A stretch of DNA of 64,000 nt, from positions 4,619,818 to 4,683,817 of the forward strand of contig NZ_CP010803.1 in NCBI RefSeq assembly GCF_000960975.1, written 5' to 3'. Below, piece by piece: positions 36,884-45,421 of this stretch. Every line of letters starts with the position of its first letter. The first letter of the stretch is position 1. The notes beneath the pieces were generated by a model. That model was not told the DNA's origin. It did no database searches and saw only the letters and a program-made list of their open reading frames with translations. A program made the position numbers and the translations under genes. The stretch comes from Martelella endophytica. GTDB lineage: Bacteria > Pseudomonadota > Alphaproteobacteria > Rhizobiales > Rhizobiaceae.

Positions 36884-37702
36884 TCAAGGCGCGTCCGGAG
36901 GTCCGAATTGCCGCAGCATTTCGCTGACCAGCGCCGGGTGGCCGGCAAACAGCGTCCCCTGGCTGACATCGGCGTGATTGTAGCCGAGCGTCCGCTCCGC
37001 CTCGTCCACCAGCACCCCGCCGGCGCGCTCCAGTATAATGTCGGCTGCGGCGAGATCCCAGTCATGCGAATGCGCTCGCACCAGCGTCCCGTCGAGCCGA
37101 CCGTCCGCCACCATGGCAAGACGATAGGCAAGCGAGGGGATGTGCGGATGGCGCCGCAGACGGGCGCCGAAATCGGCGTTGAACCTGCCGGCCAGATTGC
37201 CGGGCATAGAGATTTCCACCGGCCGCCGCTCTTCGCCGGCTGCCGCAATGGCGATGGGAACGCCGTTCTTCAATGCCGGTCCCGAAAGTTGAGCCGAATA
37301 GATCTCATCGAGCGCCGGCGCCACCAGAACGCCAGCGACCGGCCGGTTGCGGGCCACGACGGCGACGCTCACCACCCAGGTCTTGCCGCCGCTCAGAAAG
37401 CCGCGCGTCCCGTCGATCGGATCGACGACGAAGGCACATTCGGCCGCTATCCGGGCGGGATCGTCCCGACTCTCCTCCGACAGCCAGCCATAATCCGGCC
37501 GCGCCTTGCGGAGAATGTCTTCGAGGCAACTGTTGGCGGCAAGGTCGGCAGCGCTTACCGGCGACTGTCCGCCATTCTTCCACCAGACCTCGGGCGCCCC
37601 GCCGAAGTGCGACAGGGCGACAGCCCCTGCCTCCCGCCCCGCCATCTCGATCAGCGCCAGATCGTCCGTCCAGTCCTTCGTGGTGTCAAAAGCATCGGTC
37701 AC
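36884..37702 (-). CDS. cysQ: 3'(2'),5'-bisphosphate nucleotidase CysQ (inositol monophosphatase family)
   Basis: It hydrolyses 3'-phosphoadenosine 5'-phosphate arising from sulfate assimilation; relatives act on inositol phosphates. The 272-residue product has GWLSEESRDDPARI, the metal-binding FVVDPIDGTRGFLSGGKTWV near residues 88-107, and HDWDLAAADIILERAGGVLV near residue 195 with the last metal aspartate. DPIDGTRGF (Arg rather than Asn/Trp at this place) favours CysQ over inositol monophosphatase. It starts 10 bp after pmbA ends, on the same strand. Confidence 0.9.
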   Translation of the reverse strand: MTDAFDTTKDWTDDLALIEMAGREAGAVALSHFGGAPEVWWKNGGQSPVSAADLAANSCLEDILRKARPDYGWLSEESRDDPARIAAECAFVVDPIDGTRGFLSGGKTWVVSVAVVARNRPVAGVLVAPALDEIYSAQLSGPALKNGVPIAIAAAGEERRPVEISMPGNLAGRFNADFGARLRRHPHIPSLAYRLAMVADGRLDGTLVRAHSHDWDLAAADIILERAGGVLVDEAERTLGYNHADVSQGTLFAGHPALVSEMLRQFGPPDAP

Positions 37703-37712
37703 GGCAACGCCC

Positions 37713-39053
37713 TTACCGTCCCGCGAGGGTCAGTCCCTCGACAAGGATGCTGGGCGCAGCAACGGAGAAGCGACGGTCGATATCGCTCGCCGGCGTCATC
37801 GCCATGAACATCGATTTCAGATTGCCCGCAATGGTGAGCTGGGCGACAGGAAACGCGATCTCGCCATTCTCGATCCAGAAGCCGCTGGCGCCGCGCGAAT
37901 AATCGCCCGTTACCATATCGACGCCGCTGCCGATGAGCTCGGTGACATAAAGCCCCGTGCCGATTTCGGCCATCAGTTCGGCTGGCGATTTCTCGCCCGG
38001 CTCGAGGATCAGGTTGGTCGGCGAGGCCCCGAGCGAATTACCCGCCCGCGCGCCGCGGCCGTTGGTTGACATGCCGAGCTCACGCCCGAGCGCGGTCGAC
38101 AGGAACCATTGCGTCAGCACGCCGTCCTCGACCATGGCGAGGCGCTCGCTCGAGACCCCTTCGCCGTCAAAGGGCTGCGAGCTGGCGCCGCGCGGGATGC
38201 GCGGATCGTCGATGACGTTAAGGCCGGCCTTCAGCACCTGCTGGCCGAGCTTGTCGCGCAGAAAGCTGGTCTTGCGCGCGACAGCGGTGCCCGAGATCGC
38301 GCCGGCGAGATGGCCGACGAGGCTGGTCGCAAGCCGCCGATCGAAGATGACGGATGCGCCGCGACGGGTTTCGATCTGGCGCGGAGCAAGCCTCGCAACG
38401 GCGCGCTCGCCGGCGCTGCGGCCGATATCCTCCGGCGCGTTCAGGTCGCCGTCGTGCGAGCGCGCGTCATAGTCATAGTCGCGCTGCATCGCCGTCCCCT
38501 CGCCTGCCACCGCGGAAGCGGAGACGGAGGAATAGGAACGCCGATAGCCGCCGGCAAAGCCACCCGATGTGACGAGCGCGAAGGCGACCGATCCGCGCCC
38601 GGCGCTCGCGCCAGAGCTCTTGGACACACCCTTCACCGCAAGCGCCGCCTCTTCGGCGGCAAGCGCCCGCGCCACCAGGGCCTCGGGCGAGACATCCGAC
38701 TCGTCATGAAGGTCGAGATCCGGATAGTCACGTGCCAGCCGATCGCTGTCGGCGAGGCTCGCATAGGGATTTTCCGGCGAAACCTTTGCCATGGCGAGCG
38801 CCCGCTCGGCCAGCCGCTCGACGTCACCATCGTCATTGGTCGAGACGCTTGCGACCTTCGCACCGACAAACACGCGCAGCGAGAAACCCTGATTTTCCGA
38901 AGCCTGCGCATTCTCGCGCTCACCGTTTCTGACCGAGACGCTGTTGGAGGCGCCTTCGGAGACGACGACATCGGCGGCATCGGCACCCATTTTCTTCGCG
39001 ACATCCACGATCCGGGAAGCGCGCTCGATCAATTCATTGCAATCTGCAGACAT
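37713..39053 (-). CDS. pmbA: TldE/PmbA family metalloprotease subunit
   Basis: PmbA (TldE) works with TldD as a two-subunit protease that trims peptides such as microcin precursors. The 446-residue product has MGADAADVVVSEGASNSVSV near the start, GFSLRVFVGAKVASVSTND, SDVSPEALVARALAAEEAAL, VARKTSFLRDKLGQQVL and GASGFWIENGEIAFPVAQLT, the conserved C-terminal segment. The lack of an HExxxH motif separates it from TldD, which is not in the window. It is divergent from the antiporter gene and heads the run toward lpxK. Confidence 0.93.
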   Translation of the reverse strand: MSADCNELIERASRIVDVAKKMGADAADVVVSEGASNSVSVRNGERENAQASENQGFSLRVFVGAKVASVSTNDDGDVERLAERALAMAKVSPENPYASLADSDRLARDYPDLDLHDESDVSPEALVARALAAEEAALAVKGVSKSSGASAGRGSVAFALVTSGGFAGGYRRSYSSVSASAVAGEGTAMQRDYDYDARSHDGDLNAPEDIGRSAGERAVARLAPRQIETRRGASVIFDRRLATSLVGHLAGAISGTAVARKTSFLRDKLGQQVLKAGLNVIDDPRIPRGASSQPFDGEGVSSERLAMVEDGVLTQWFLSTALGRELGMSTNGRGARAGNSLGASPTNLILEPGEKSPAELMAEIGTGLYVTELIGSGVDMVTGDYSRGASGFWIENGEIAFPVAQLTIAGNLKSMFMAMTPASDIDRRFSVAAPSILVEGLTLAGR

Positions 39054-39152
39054 GGCTTGGCCTTTCCTTGCGCTTCCATTTATTGTTCGCTTTGTATTCC
39101 ATCAAGGCCTTTCGGAAACGTGGCCTCTTCATTCTTTTGCAGGGACGAACTT

Positions 39153-40961
39153 ATGGCGACAACGACGAGCCTGTTTTCCGAAACCGTGTGGATGCTCGGC
39201 GCGGCCGCTGTCGCCGCGCCCATCTTCAAGCGCCTCGGCCTCGGAACGGTGCTTGGCTATCTGGCGGGCGGCATCGTTATCGGCCCGGTGCTGCAGCGCA
39301 TCACCAATGGCGAGGAAGTGCTGCACGTCGCCGAACTCGGCATCGTCTTCCTGCTGTTCATGATCGGACTCGAGCTGAAGCCGGCGCGGCTCTGGACCAT
39401 GCGGCGCGACATCTTCGGCCTCGGCCTGGCGCAGGTGCTGGTCACCGGCGCGCTGCTGGTGCCGCTTGCCCATCTTGCGCTGTCGAGCTGGCCGGCGGCG
39501 CTGATCGCGGGCTTCGGTCTCGCCCTGTCCTCGACCGCATTCGCGATGCAGATCCTCGACGACAGCGGCGACGTGAATACCCGCTACGGCCAACGATCCT
39601 TCTCGATGCTGCTGTTCCAGGACATCGCCATCGTGCCGCTTCTGGCGCTGGTCAGCATTCTCGGCGGCGGCGCGGAGGATGCGACGGCCGGCGACATGGC
39701 GACGAATGCCGCCCTGGCGCTGGCGGTAATCGCCGCCATGATCGCCGCCGGCCGCTACGTGCTGACCCCGGTGTTCCAGATCATCGCGGCGACCGGCGCC
39801 CGTGAGGTGATGATCGTCGCCGCGCTGTTCCTCGTCATCGGCGCGGCCATGGCGATGCAGATGGTGGGGCTTTCGATGGCGATGGGCGCGTTCCTCGCCG
39901 GCGTCATGCTCGCCGAATCATCCTATCGCCATGAACTCGAGGCCGATATCGAACCCTTCCGCGGCGTGTTCCTTTCGATCTTCTTCATCGCTGTCGGGCT
40001 GTCGCTTGAGCTTCAGGTCGTCTACGAGAACCTGCTGCTCATTGCGATCGCCGTGCCGGTGCTGATCCTGGTGAAGGCACTCGTCATCTACGGCCTCTGC
40101 CGCCTTACCGGATCGCCGCACGCCGATGCCGTCCGCATCGCCGCGCTTCTGCCGCAGGGCGGCGAATTCGGCTTCGTGATGTTTTCGACGGCCGCAGCGG
40201 CCGGCATCTTCTCCAACGCGACGGCCTCGTTGCTGATCGCGATCGTCACCGTTTCGATGGTGGCCACGCCGCTTTGCGTCAGGCTTGCGGAACGGCTCTT
40301 TGTTCGGCGCGAGGCCTATCACGAGGAGATCGAGGAGGATTTCGCCGATGCCGGCGCCGACGTGCTGATGATCGGCTTCTCGCGATTCGGCCAGATCGCC
40401 GCGCAGATCCTGCTGGCGAGCGGCCGCGAGGTGACCATCATCGACTTTTCGGCGGAGCGCATCCGCCAGGCCTCGGCCTTCGGCTTCCACATCTACTTCG
40501 GCGACGGCACCCGCAAGGACGTGCTGATCGCCGCCGGCATCGAGAAGGCGAAGATCGTCGCGGTCTGCACCCAGAAGCGCGAGATCACCGACCGGGTGAT
40601 CGATGTGGTTCAGGAGAATTTCCCGCGCGCCCACATCTATGCCCGCTCCTATGACCGCGGCCACACGCTGGCGCTCAGGCAGCGCGGCGTCGAATATGAG
40701 TTGCGCGAGACGCTCGAATCCGGACTTGTCTTCGGCCGCGAGACGCTGATTGCGCTCGGCAGCAGCGAAGAGGAGGCAATGGCGATCACCGACGATATCC
40801 GCAAGCGCGACGCCAAGCGTCTGGAGATCCAGGCCGTCGAGGGCATCATGGCGGGCGCCGATATGCTCCACACCCACCCGGTGAGCCCGGAACCCCTGAT
40901 GCGCCCGAAACGCCGACAACCCGACCCGACGGTCAAGGTGACCGGCAAGGACATGGCATGA
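39153..40961 (+). CDS. Kef-type cation:proton antiporter with RCK domain
   Basis: The 602-residue inner-membrane protein has a CPA2 transport domain with about twelve helices (VLGYLAGGIVIGPVLQRITN near residue 32; ELGIVFLLFMIGLELKPARL; MGAFLAGVMLAESSYRHELE; LLPQGGEFGFVMFSTAAAAG). From about residue 402 an RCK/TrkA-N domain follows (VLMIGFSRFGQIAAQILLAS; GDGTRKDVLIAAGIEKAKIV). This matches KefB/KefC-like potassium-proton antiporters. No KefF/KefG partner is adjacent. The start at 39153 begins the conserved MATTTSLFSETVWMLGAAAV; longer frames upstream would run into pmbA on the other strand. Confidence 0.93.
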   Translation: MATTTSLFSETVWMLGAAAVAAPIFKRLGLGTVLGYLAGGIVIGPVLQRITNGEEVLHVAELGIVFLLFMIGLELKPARLWTMRRDIFGLGLAQVLVTGALLVPLAHLALSSWPAALIAGFGLALSSTAFAMQILDDSGDVNTRYGQRSFSMLLFQDIAIVPLLALVSILGGGAEDATAGDMATNAALALAVIAAMIAAGRYVLTPVFQIIAATGAREVMIVAALFLVIGAAMAMQMVGLSMAMGAFLAGVMLAESSYRHELEADIEPFRGVFLSIFFIAVGLSLELQVVYENLLLIAIAVPVLILVKALVIYGLCRLTGSPHADAVRIAALLPQGGEFGFVMFSTAAAAGIFSNATASLLIAIVTVSMVATPLCVRLAERLFVRREAYHEEIEEDFADAGADVLMIGFSRFGQIAAQILLASGREVTIIDFSAERIRQASAFGFHIYFGDGTRKDVLIAAGIEKAKIVAVCTQKREITDRVIDVVQENFPRAHIYARSYDRGHTLALRQRGVEYELRETLESGLVFGRETLIALGSSEEEAMAITDDIRKRDAKRLEIQAVEGIMAGADMLHTHPVSPEPLMRPKRRQPDPTVKVTGKDMA

Positions 40962-40991
40962 ACGGGGCGTTGGTCATCAAAAGCTGCGGCT

Positions 40992-41549
40992 TCAGTCGTC
41001 CTCGTACTGGAACACCACCGTCGACAGACGGGGCGTGATCTCGGCATAGGCGCATTCATTGTCGTCGAGCCTGGCCACCCACTGGTGGCCGACATAGGTT
41101 TCCATGTCCATTCCCTGCCCCGGCACGAGCCGCGTGTAGAGCAGCCAGGCGCCGTCAGGGTCGATCCAGTAGAGATCGAAGGGAAAACCGAGCGCCGTGC
41201 CGCCCTCAAAATGGACAAGCCGCCGGGCGCCCGTGAATTCGGTGCGGATGCCATAAAGAACCAGCGCACCGTCATAGCGATCCTCATCGCTGCGTCCGGT
41301 CGGGACGACAAGCTGCCAGTGGCCCATATACCGCTCGATTACCAGCTCGCCGGCGGCCTCGGTCCTGATCGCGCCGCACCCCAGGAACCCCTCGTAGGAC
41401 TGGCCGATCGCGTAGACCTCCCAGCCTTTGACATCGGCATAGGGCACGATACGGTGCTCCTCGCGATGATCGAGCCAGCCGGCCGAAGCAGAGCCCGCGC
41501 ACGACCACGCGACGACGATCATCAGGATACAGAAAAGCCTGCCTGGCAT
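40992..41549 (-). CDS. Exported protein of unknown function
   Basis: The 185-residue product has a signal peptide (LFCILMIVVAWSCAGSASA, cleavage before GWLDH) and no other membrane helix, so it should be periplasmic. The mature protein is rich in aromatic residues and Gly (VKGWEVYAIGQSYEGFLGCG; VHFEGGTALGFPFDLYWIDP), contains two cysteines and ends FQYEDD. No family is recognised with confidence. It is convergent with the Kef-type antiporter gene and followed upstream by a small dyad region near 41577. Confidence 0.65.
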   Translation of the reverse strand: MPGRLFCILMIVVAWSCAGSASAGWLDHREEHRIVPYADVKGWEVYAIGQSYEGFLGCGAIRTEAAGELVIERYMGHWQLVVPTGRSDEDRYDGALVLYGIRTEFTGARRLVHFEGGTALGFPFDLYWIDPDGAWLLYTRLVPGQGMDMETYVGHQWVARLDDNECAYAEITPRLSTVVFQYEDD

Positions 41550-41576
41550 GCTGTTCCCCCTCTACCAAAGCCAATT

Positions 41577-41596
41577 TGCGTTTTAGCGAAAACGCA
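41577..41596. promoter_or_regulatory. Dyad upstream of the exported-protein gene
   Basis: Perfect 8-bp arms TGCGTTTT and AAAACGCA around AGCG. It lies 28 bp upstream of the leftward start codon at 41549, where a promoter or operator is expected. Its function is unproven. Confidence 0.4.
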
Positions 41597-41645
41597 TACG
41601 CCCAGCATTGCCATCAAGGCGGATTTCCGGCAATCTGCGATTTAA

Positions 41646-41666
41646 GTTGATATCAACCTATATAAT
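41646..41666 (+). promoter_or_regulatory. Palindrome and -10 element before the VOC gene
   Basis: The perfect 12-bp palindrome GTTGATATCAAC (41646-41657) is followed by TATAAT (41661-41666), 25 bp ahead of the start codon at 41692. A GGGAGGAG ribosome site lies between. The palindrome sits where a repressor would block the promoter. Confidence 0.55.
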
Positions 41667-41691
41667 CTGATGAACGGGAGGAGCGCAAACA

Positions 41692-42165
41692 ATGGCGAAG
41701 AACACGATCTGCATCTGGTATGACAAGCAAGCCGAGGAAGCCGCAAACTTCTATGCTGACGTGTTTCCGGACAGCATGGTCAAGGCGGTGCACCGGGCAC
41801 CGGGAGACTATCCCTCCGGCAAGGCGGGCGATGTGCTGACGGTGGAGTTCACCGTCGCCGGCATCCCCTGCCTCGGCCTCAACGGTGGCCCGGCTTTCAC
41901 CCACAGCGAAGCCTTTTCCTTCCAGATTTCAACCGAGGACCAGGCGGAAACCGACCGCTACTGGAATGCGATCGTCGAGAATGGCGGCCAGGAAAGCGCC
42001 TGCGGGTGGTGCAAGGACAAATGGGGTATCTCCTGGCAGATCACGCCCCGCACCCTGATGGAAGCGCTCGCCGCCGGCGGCGGCGAGGCCGAACGCGCCT
42101 TCGCAGCGATGATGGAGATGAAGAAGATCGACGTGGCGGCGATCGACGCAGCGCGGCGGGGATAG
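41692..42165 (+). CDS. VOC family protein, PhnB/3-demethylubiquinone methyltransferase-like
   Basis: A 157-residue glyoxalase-fold protein: ICIWYDKQAEEAANFYADVF at the start, VEFTVAGIPCLGLNGGPAFT, SEAFSFQISTEDQAETDRYW, and WCKDKWGISWQITPRTLMEA, the signature of the PhnB-like subgroup once misnamed demethylubiquinone methyltransferase. Members lack methyltransferase activity; the substrate is unknown. A strong GGGAGGAG lies just upstream of ATG 41692. An ArsR-type repressor often controls such genes, but none is adjacent. Confidence 0.9.
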   Translation: MAKNTICIWYDKQAEEAANFYADVFPDSMVKAVHRAPGDYPSGKAGDVLTVEFTVAGIPCLGLNGGPAFTHSEAFSFQISTEDQAETDRYWNAIVENGGQESACGWCKDKWGISWQITPRTLMEALAAGGGEAERAFAAMMEMKKIDVAAIDAARRG

Positions 42166-42194
42166 CCCCATCCTCATGGCCTGACGCAAAAACT

Positions 42195-42210
42195 TTTACC
42201 GTTTGATAAA
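42195..42210. promoter_or_regulatory. Candidate RutR-like operator upstream of preT
   Basis: TTTACCGTTTGATAAA matches 10 of 14 fixed positions of the E. coli RutR consensus TTGACCA-NN-TGGTCAA and shares the TTTACC half with the better site at 48923-48938. It lies 59 bp before the preT start codon. The match is moderate, so this is tentative. Confidence 0.35.
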
Positions 42211-42268
42211 ATTTTCGAACTGAGTTAGCATCCTCCCCAACAACCACCAATAATTGGGGAACATTGCT

Positions 42269-43630
42269 ATGCGAGAATTGAACCCGGCCCTGAAGGGCGG
42301 GCGACTTGCGCCCGATTCATACAAGGGCAATTTTTCCGACCTGCATCCGCCGCTGGACAGGCATGAGGCGGCTGTCGAGGCGGATCGCTGTTATTTCTGC
42401 TACGATGCGCCGTGCATGACGGCCTGTCCGACGGCGATCGATATCCCGCTGTTCATCCGCCAGATATCGACCGACAATCCGCTGGGCGCGGCAAAGACCA
42501 TCCTCGACCAGAACATCTTCGGCGGCATGTGCGCCCGCGTCTGTCCCACCGAGACGCTGTGCGAGGAAGCCTGCGTGCGCAACACGGCGGAGGAAAAGCC
42601 CGTCGAGATCGGGCTGCTGCAGCGCTATGCCACTGATGCGGCGATGGCAGAAAACAGACAGTTCTACACGCGCGCCCACGAGACCGGAAAGCGCGTCGCA
42701 GTCGTCGGCGCCGGACCTGCAGGCCTTGCCTGCGCCCATCGCCTCGCCATGGCGGGCCACGATGTGATCGTGCTCGAAGCGAAGGACAAGGCCGGCGGCC
42801 TCAACGAATACGGCCTCGCCGCCTACAAGACCGTCGACGATTTCGCCCAGAAGGAGATCGCCTATCTTCTGGAAATCGGCGGTATCGAGATCCGCGGCGG
42901 GCAGATGCTCGGCCGCGATTATACGCTCGGGGAACTGCGCCGCGATTATGATGCCGTCTTCCTCGGCATCGGCCTCGGCGGCGTCAACGAACTCGGCATT
43001 CCGGGCGAAACCCTTGCCGGCTGCGACAACGCCGTCGATTTCATCGAGGAGCTGCGCCAGACCGAAGACATTTCCTCGGTGGCCGTCGGCAGCCATGTCG
43101 TGGTGCTCGGCGGCGGCATGACCGCCATCGACGCTGCCGTGCAGTCGAAGCTTCTCGGCGCCGACGAAGTGACGCTCTGTTACCGGCGCGGCGCGGATGC
43201 CATGGGCGCCTCGAAATTCGAGCAGGAGCTTGCCGCCTCGCGCGGCGTCTTCATCCGCCACTATCTGGCGCCGAAGGAAATTCTCGGCGAGGACGGCAAG
43301 GTCGCCGGCGTGCTGTTCGAGCATACCGAAGTCAGGGACGGCAAGCTGGTACCCACCGGCGAGACCGGCGTGATTGCCGCCGACCACGTGCTGAAGGCGA
43401 TCGGCCAGACGTTTGTCACCGAGCATCTCGAGGGCCTGAAGCTGGAGAACGGCCGCATCGCCATCGATGCCGAGGGCCGCACCTCGCTTGCCGATGTCTG
43501 GGCGGGCGGCGACTGCGTGAAGAAGGGCGAGGACCTGACGGTCACTTCGGTCGCCCAGGGGCGAGACGCCGCGATTTCCATCAATCACGTTCTGGCGGGC
43601 GAAGCACCGCTGGCAAGCGCCGTGGCCTGA
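42269..43630 (+). CDS. preT: NAD-dependent dihydropyrimidine dehydrogenase subunit PreT
   Basis: PreT supplies electrons from NADH to PreA for reduction of uracil and thymine. The 453-residue product has N-terminal iron-sulfur cysteine clusters (CYFCYDAPCMTACP near residues 39-54; CARVCPTETLCEEACV near 89-104), an FAD-binding VAVVGAGPAGLACAHRLAMA near 145, and an NAD-binding SHVVVLGGGMTAIDAAVQ near 275. It is a flavin/Fe-S subunit like the N-terminal half of mammalian dihydropyrimidine dehydrogenase. ATG 42269 with TTGGGGAA upstream is preferred to a TTG 15 bp earlier. preA follows 12 bp downstream. Confidence 0.95.
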   Translation: MRELNPALKGGRLAPDSYKGNFSDLHPPLDRHEAAVEADRCYFCYDAPCMTACPTAIDIPLFIRQISTDNPLGAAKTILDQNIFGGMCARVCPTETLCEEACVRNTAEEKPVEIGLLQRYATDAAMAENRQFYTRAHETGKRVAVVGAGPAGLACAHRLAMAGHDVIVLEAKDKAGGLNEYGLAAYKTVDDFAQKEIAYLLEIGGIEIRGGQMLGRDYTLGELRRDYDAVFLGIGLGGVNELGIPGETLAGCDNAVDFIEELRQTEDISSVAVGSHVVVLGGGMTAIDAAVQSKLLGADEVTLCYRRGADAMGASKFEQELAASRGVFIRHYLAPKEILGEDGKVAGVLFEHTEVRDGKLVPTGETGVIAADHVLKAIGQTFVTEHLEGLKLENGRIAIDAEGRTSLADVWAGGDCVKKGEDLTVTSVAQGRDAAISINHVLAGEAPLASAVA

Positions 43631-43642
43631 GGAGAGAAGACA

Positions 43643-44956
43643 ATGGCTGATCTTTCCAACAATTTCGTCGGCATCAAGTCGCCCAACCCGTTCTGGCTCG
43701 CCTCCGCACCGCCGACGGACAAGGCCTACAACGTCGAGCGCGCCTTTCGCGAAGGCTGGGGTGGCGTCGTTTGGAAGACACTCGGCGAGGAAGGCCCGCC
43801 GGTCGTCAACGTCAACGGCCCGCGCTATGGCGCGATCTGGGGCGCCGACCGCCGGCTTCTCGGCCTCAACAATATCGAACTCATCACCGACCGCGACCTC
43901 TACCTCAATCTCCGCGAGATCAAGGAAGTGAAGATGCGCTGGCCGGATCGCGCCATCGTGGTGTCGATCATGGTGCCCTGCGAGGAGGAAAGCTGGAAGG
44001 CGATCCTGCCGCTCGTCGAAGAGACCGGCGCGGACGGCATCGAGCTCAATTTCGGCTGTCCCCACGGCATGTCCGAGCGCGGCATGGGCGCCGCCGTCGG
44101 ACAGGTGCCGGAATATGTCGAGATGGTGGTGCGCTGGTGCAAGCAATACACCCGCATGCCGGTGATCACCAAGCTGACGCCGAATATCACCGATATCCGC
44201 CATTCGGCCCGCGCCGCCTATCGCGGCGGCACGGATGCGGTGTCGCTGATCAACACCATCAACTCGATCGTTTCCGTCGACCTCGACAACTTTGCGCCGA
44301 ACCCGACGGTCGGCGGCAAGGGCACGCATGGCGGCTATTGTGGCCCGGCGGTCAAGCCGATCGCGCTTAACATGGTGGCCGAGATTGCCCGCGACCCGGA
44401 AACCGCCGGCCTGCCGATCTCCGGCATCGGTGGCATCACCACCTGGCGCGATGCGGCCGAATTCATGGTGCTCGGCTCGGGCAATGTGCAGGTCTGCACC
44501 GCGGCGATGACCTATGGCTTCAAGATCGTCAAGGAAATGATCTCCGGCCTTTCCGCCTGGATGGACAGCAAGGGCTTTCAGACCCTTGACGACATCACCG
44601 GCCGCGCCGTGCCGAATGTCTCCGACTGGCAGTATCTGAACCTCAACCACATCGCCAAGGCGCGCATCGACCAGGATGCCTGCATCAAGTGCGGCCGTTG
44701 CCACATCGCCTGCGAGGACACCTCCCACCAGGCGATCACCGCTATGGTCGACGGCGAACGCCACTTCATGGTGAAGGAAGAAGACTGCGTCGGCTGCAAT
44801 CTCTGCGTCAACGTCTGCCCGGTCGAAAACTGCATCGACATGGTGTCGCTCGCACCGGGCGAGAAGGACCTGCGCACCGGCAAGACGGTGTCCGCCGACT
44901 ATGCCAACTGGACAACCCACCCCAACAACCCGATGGCCTTCAAGGCCGCTGAGTAA
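43643..44956 (+). CDS. preA: NAD-dependent dihydropyrimidine dehydrogenase subunit PreA
   Basis: PreA is the catalytic FMN subunit that reduces uracil to dihydrouracil and thymine to dihydrothymine. The 437-residue product has an FMN TIM barrel (NPFWLASAPPTDKAYNVERA; GADGIELNFGCPHGMSERGM; PISGIGGITTWRDAAEFMVL) and two C-terminal [4Fe-4S] motifs, CIKCGRCHIACEDTSHQAI (about residues 350-368) and CVGCNLCVNVCPVENCI (about 383-399). It starts 12 bp after preT, so the two are cotranscribed. A strong terminator follows. Confidence 0.96.
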   Translation: MADLSNNFVGIKSPNPFWLASAPPTDKAYNVERAFREGWGGVVWKTLGEEGPPVVNVNGPRYGAIWGADRRLLGLNNIELITDRDLYLNLREIKEVKMRWPDRAIVVSIMVPCEEESWKAILPLVEETGADGIELNFGCPHGMSERGMGAAVGQVPEYVEMVVRWCKQYTRMPVITKLTPNITDIRHSARAAYRGGTDAVSLINTINSIVSVDLDNFAPNPTVGGKGTHGGYCGPAVKPIALNMVAEIARDPETAGLPISGIGGITTWRDAAEFMVLGSGNVQVCTAAMTYGFKIVKEMISGLSAWMDSKGFQTLDDITGRAVPNVSDWQYLNLNHIAKARIDQDACIKCGRCHIACEDTSHQAITAMVDGERHFMVKEEDCVGCNLCVNVCPVENCIDMVSLAPGEKDLRTGKTVSADYANWTTHPNNPMAFKAAE

Positions 44957-44982
44957 GGGGCGACAAACAGACATTTTGAAGG

Positions 44983-45009
44983 AGGCCGCATGTCCCCGAC
45001 ATGCGGCCT
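44983..45009 (+). terminator. Terminator after preA
   Basis: Perfect 12-bp stem AGGCCGCATGTC (44983-44994), loop CCC, GACATGCGGCCT (44998-45009), followed by TCGGTTTGTTG. It lies 27 bp past the preA stop codon. Its strength suggests that preT-preA form a closed transcript, separate from the genes to the right. Confidence 0.85.
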
Positions 45010-45046
45010 TCGGTTTGTTGACAAGCCTATTCTTTTGACGGGCGTC

Positions 45047-45069
45047 ATCCTCGGGCTTGACCCGAGGAT
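45047..45069. repeat. Palindromic intergenic repeat
   Basis: 9-bp arms ATCCTCGGG and CCCGAGGAT around CTTGA, within GTCATCCTCGGGCTTGACCC. This is a widespread alphaproteobacterial intergenic palindrome, recognised from general knowledge; it occurs once in this window. Confidence 0.65.
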
Positions 45070-45421
45070 CCAGGCAGCACGGCAAGAGTTCCCAATAAGT
45101 CTTCGTAAATTCAATGAGCTAACCCGCCTGCATGCTTTCATCAAGCCCGAGCCTGCCCACTGTGGAGAGGCCGGCGGCAGGATCAACATACGCCTCCAAG
45201 CCTCTGTTGGCACTCGGGTGGCCGCATATTCTCCACATACATCCTTATTTACAAAATCAAAATATAGACCACAACTTACTAAAAATTCTCTGTTAATACT
45301 AATAGTAACCTCCGCAATTTTGCGTATTGCAATCCCGCCGCGATAATTTCAAAAGTGTAATACTTTTTCGGCGCGTGGGAAGTCCAGATAGAACGCTCTT
45401 CCCACCGGGAGGTGGGTAGGC

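Larger units (their letters stand above)
44957..45421. other. Intergenic region between preA and the GGDEF-EAL gene
   Basis: 465 bp holding the preA terminator, a palindromic repeat, and from about 45190 an AT-rich tract (notably 45235-45370) that looks like a promoter region for the gene starting at 45422. No short gene is convincing. Confidence 0.6.

Noticed and set aside
42317..45085. Long open frame (over 900 codons) on the minus strand opposite preT and preA
   Set aside because: It mirrors the two well-supported plus-strand genes, has no recognised domain and its composition is that of an antisense shadow in GC-rich coding DNA.
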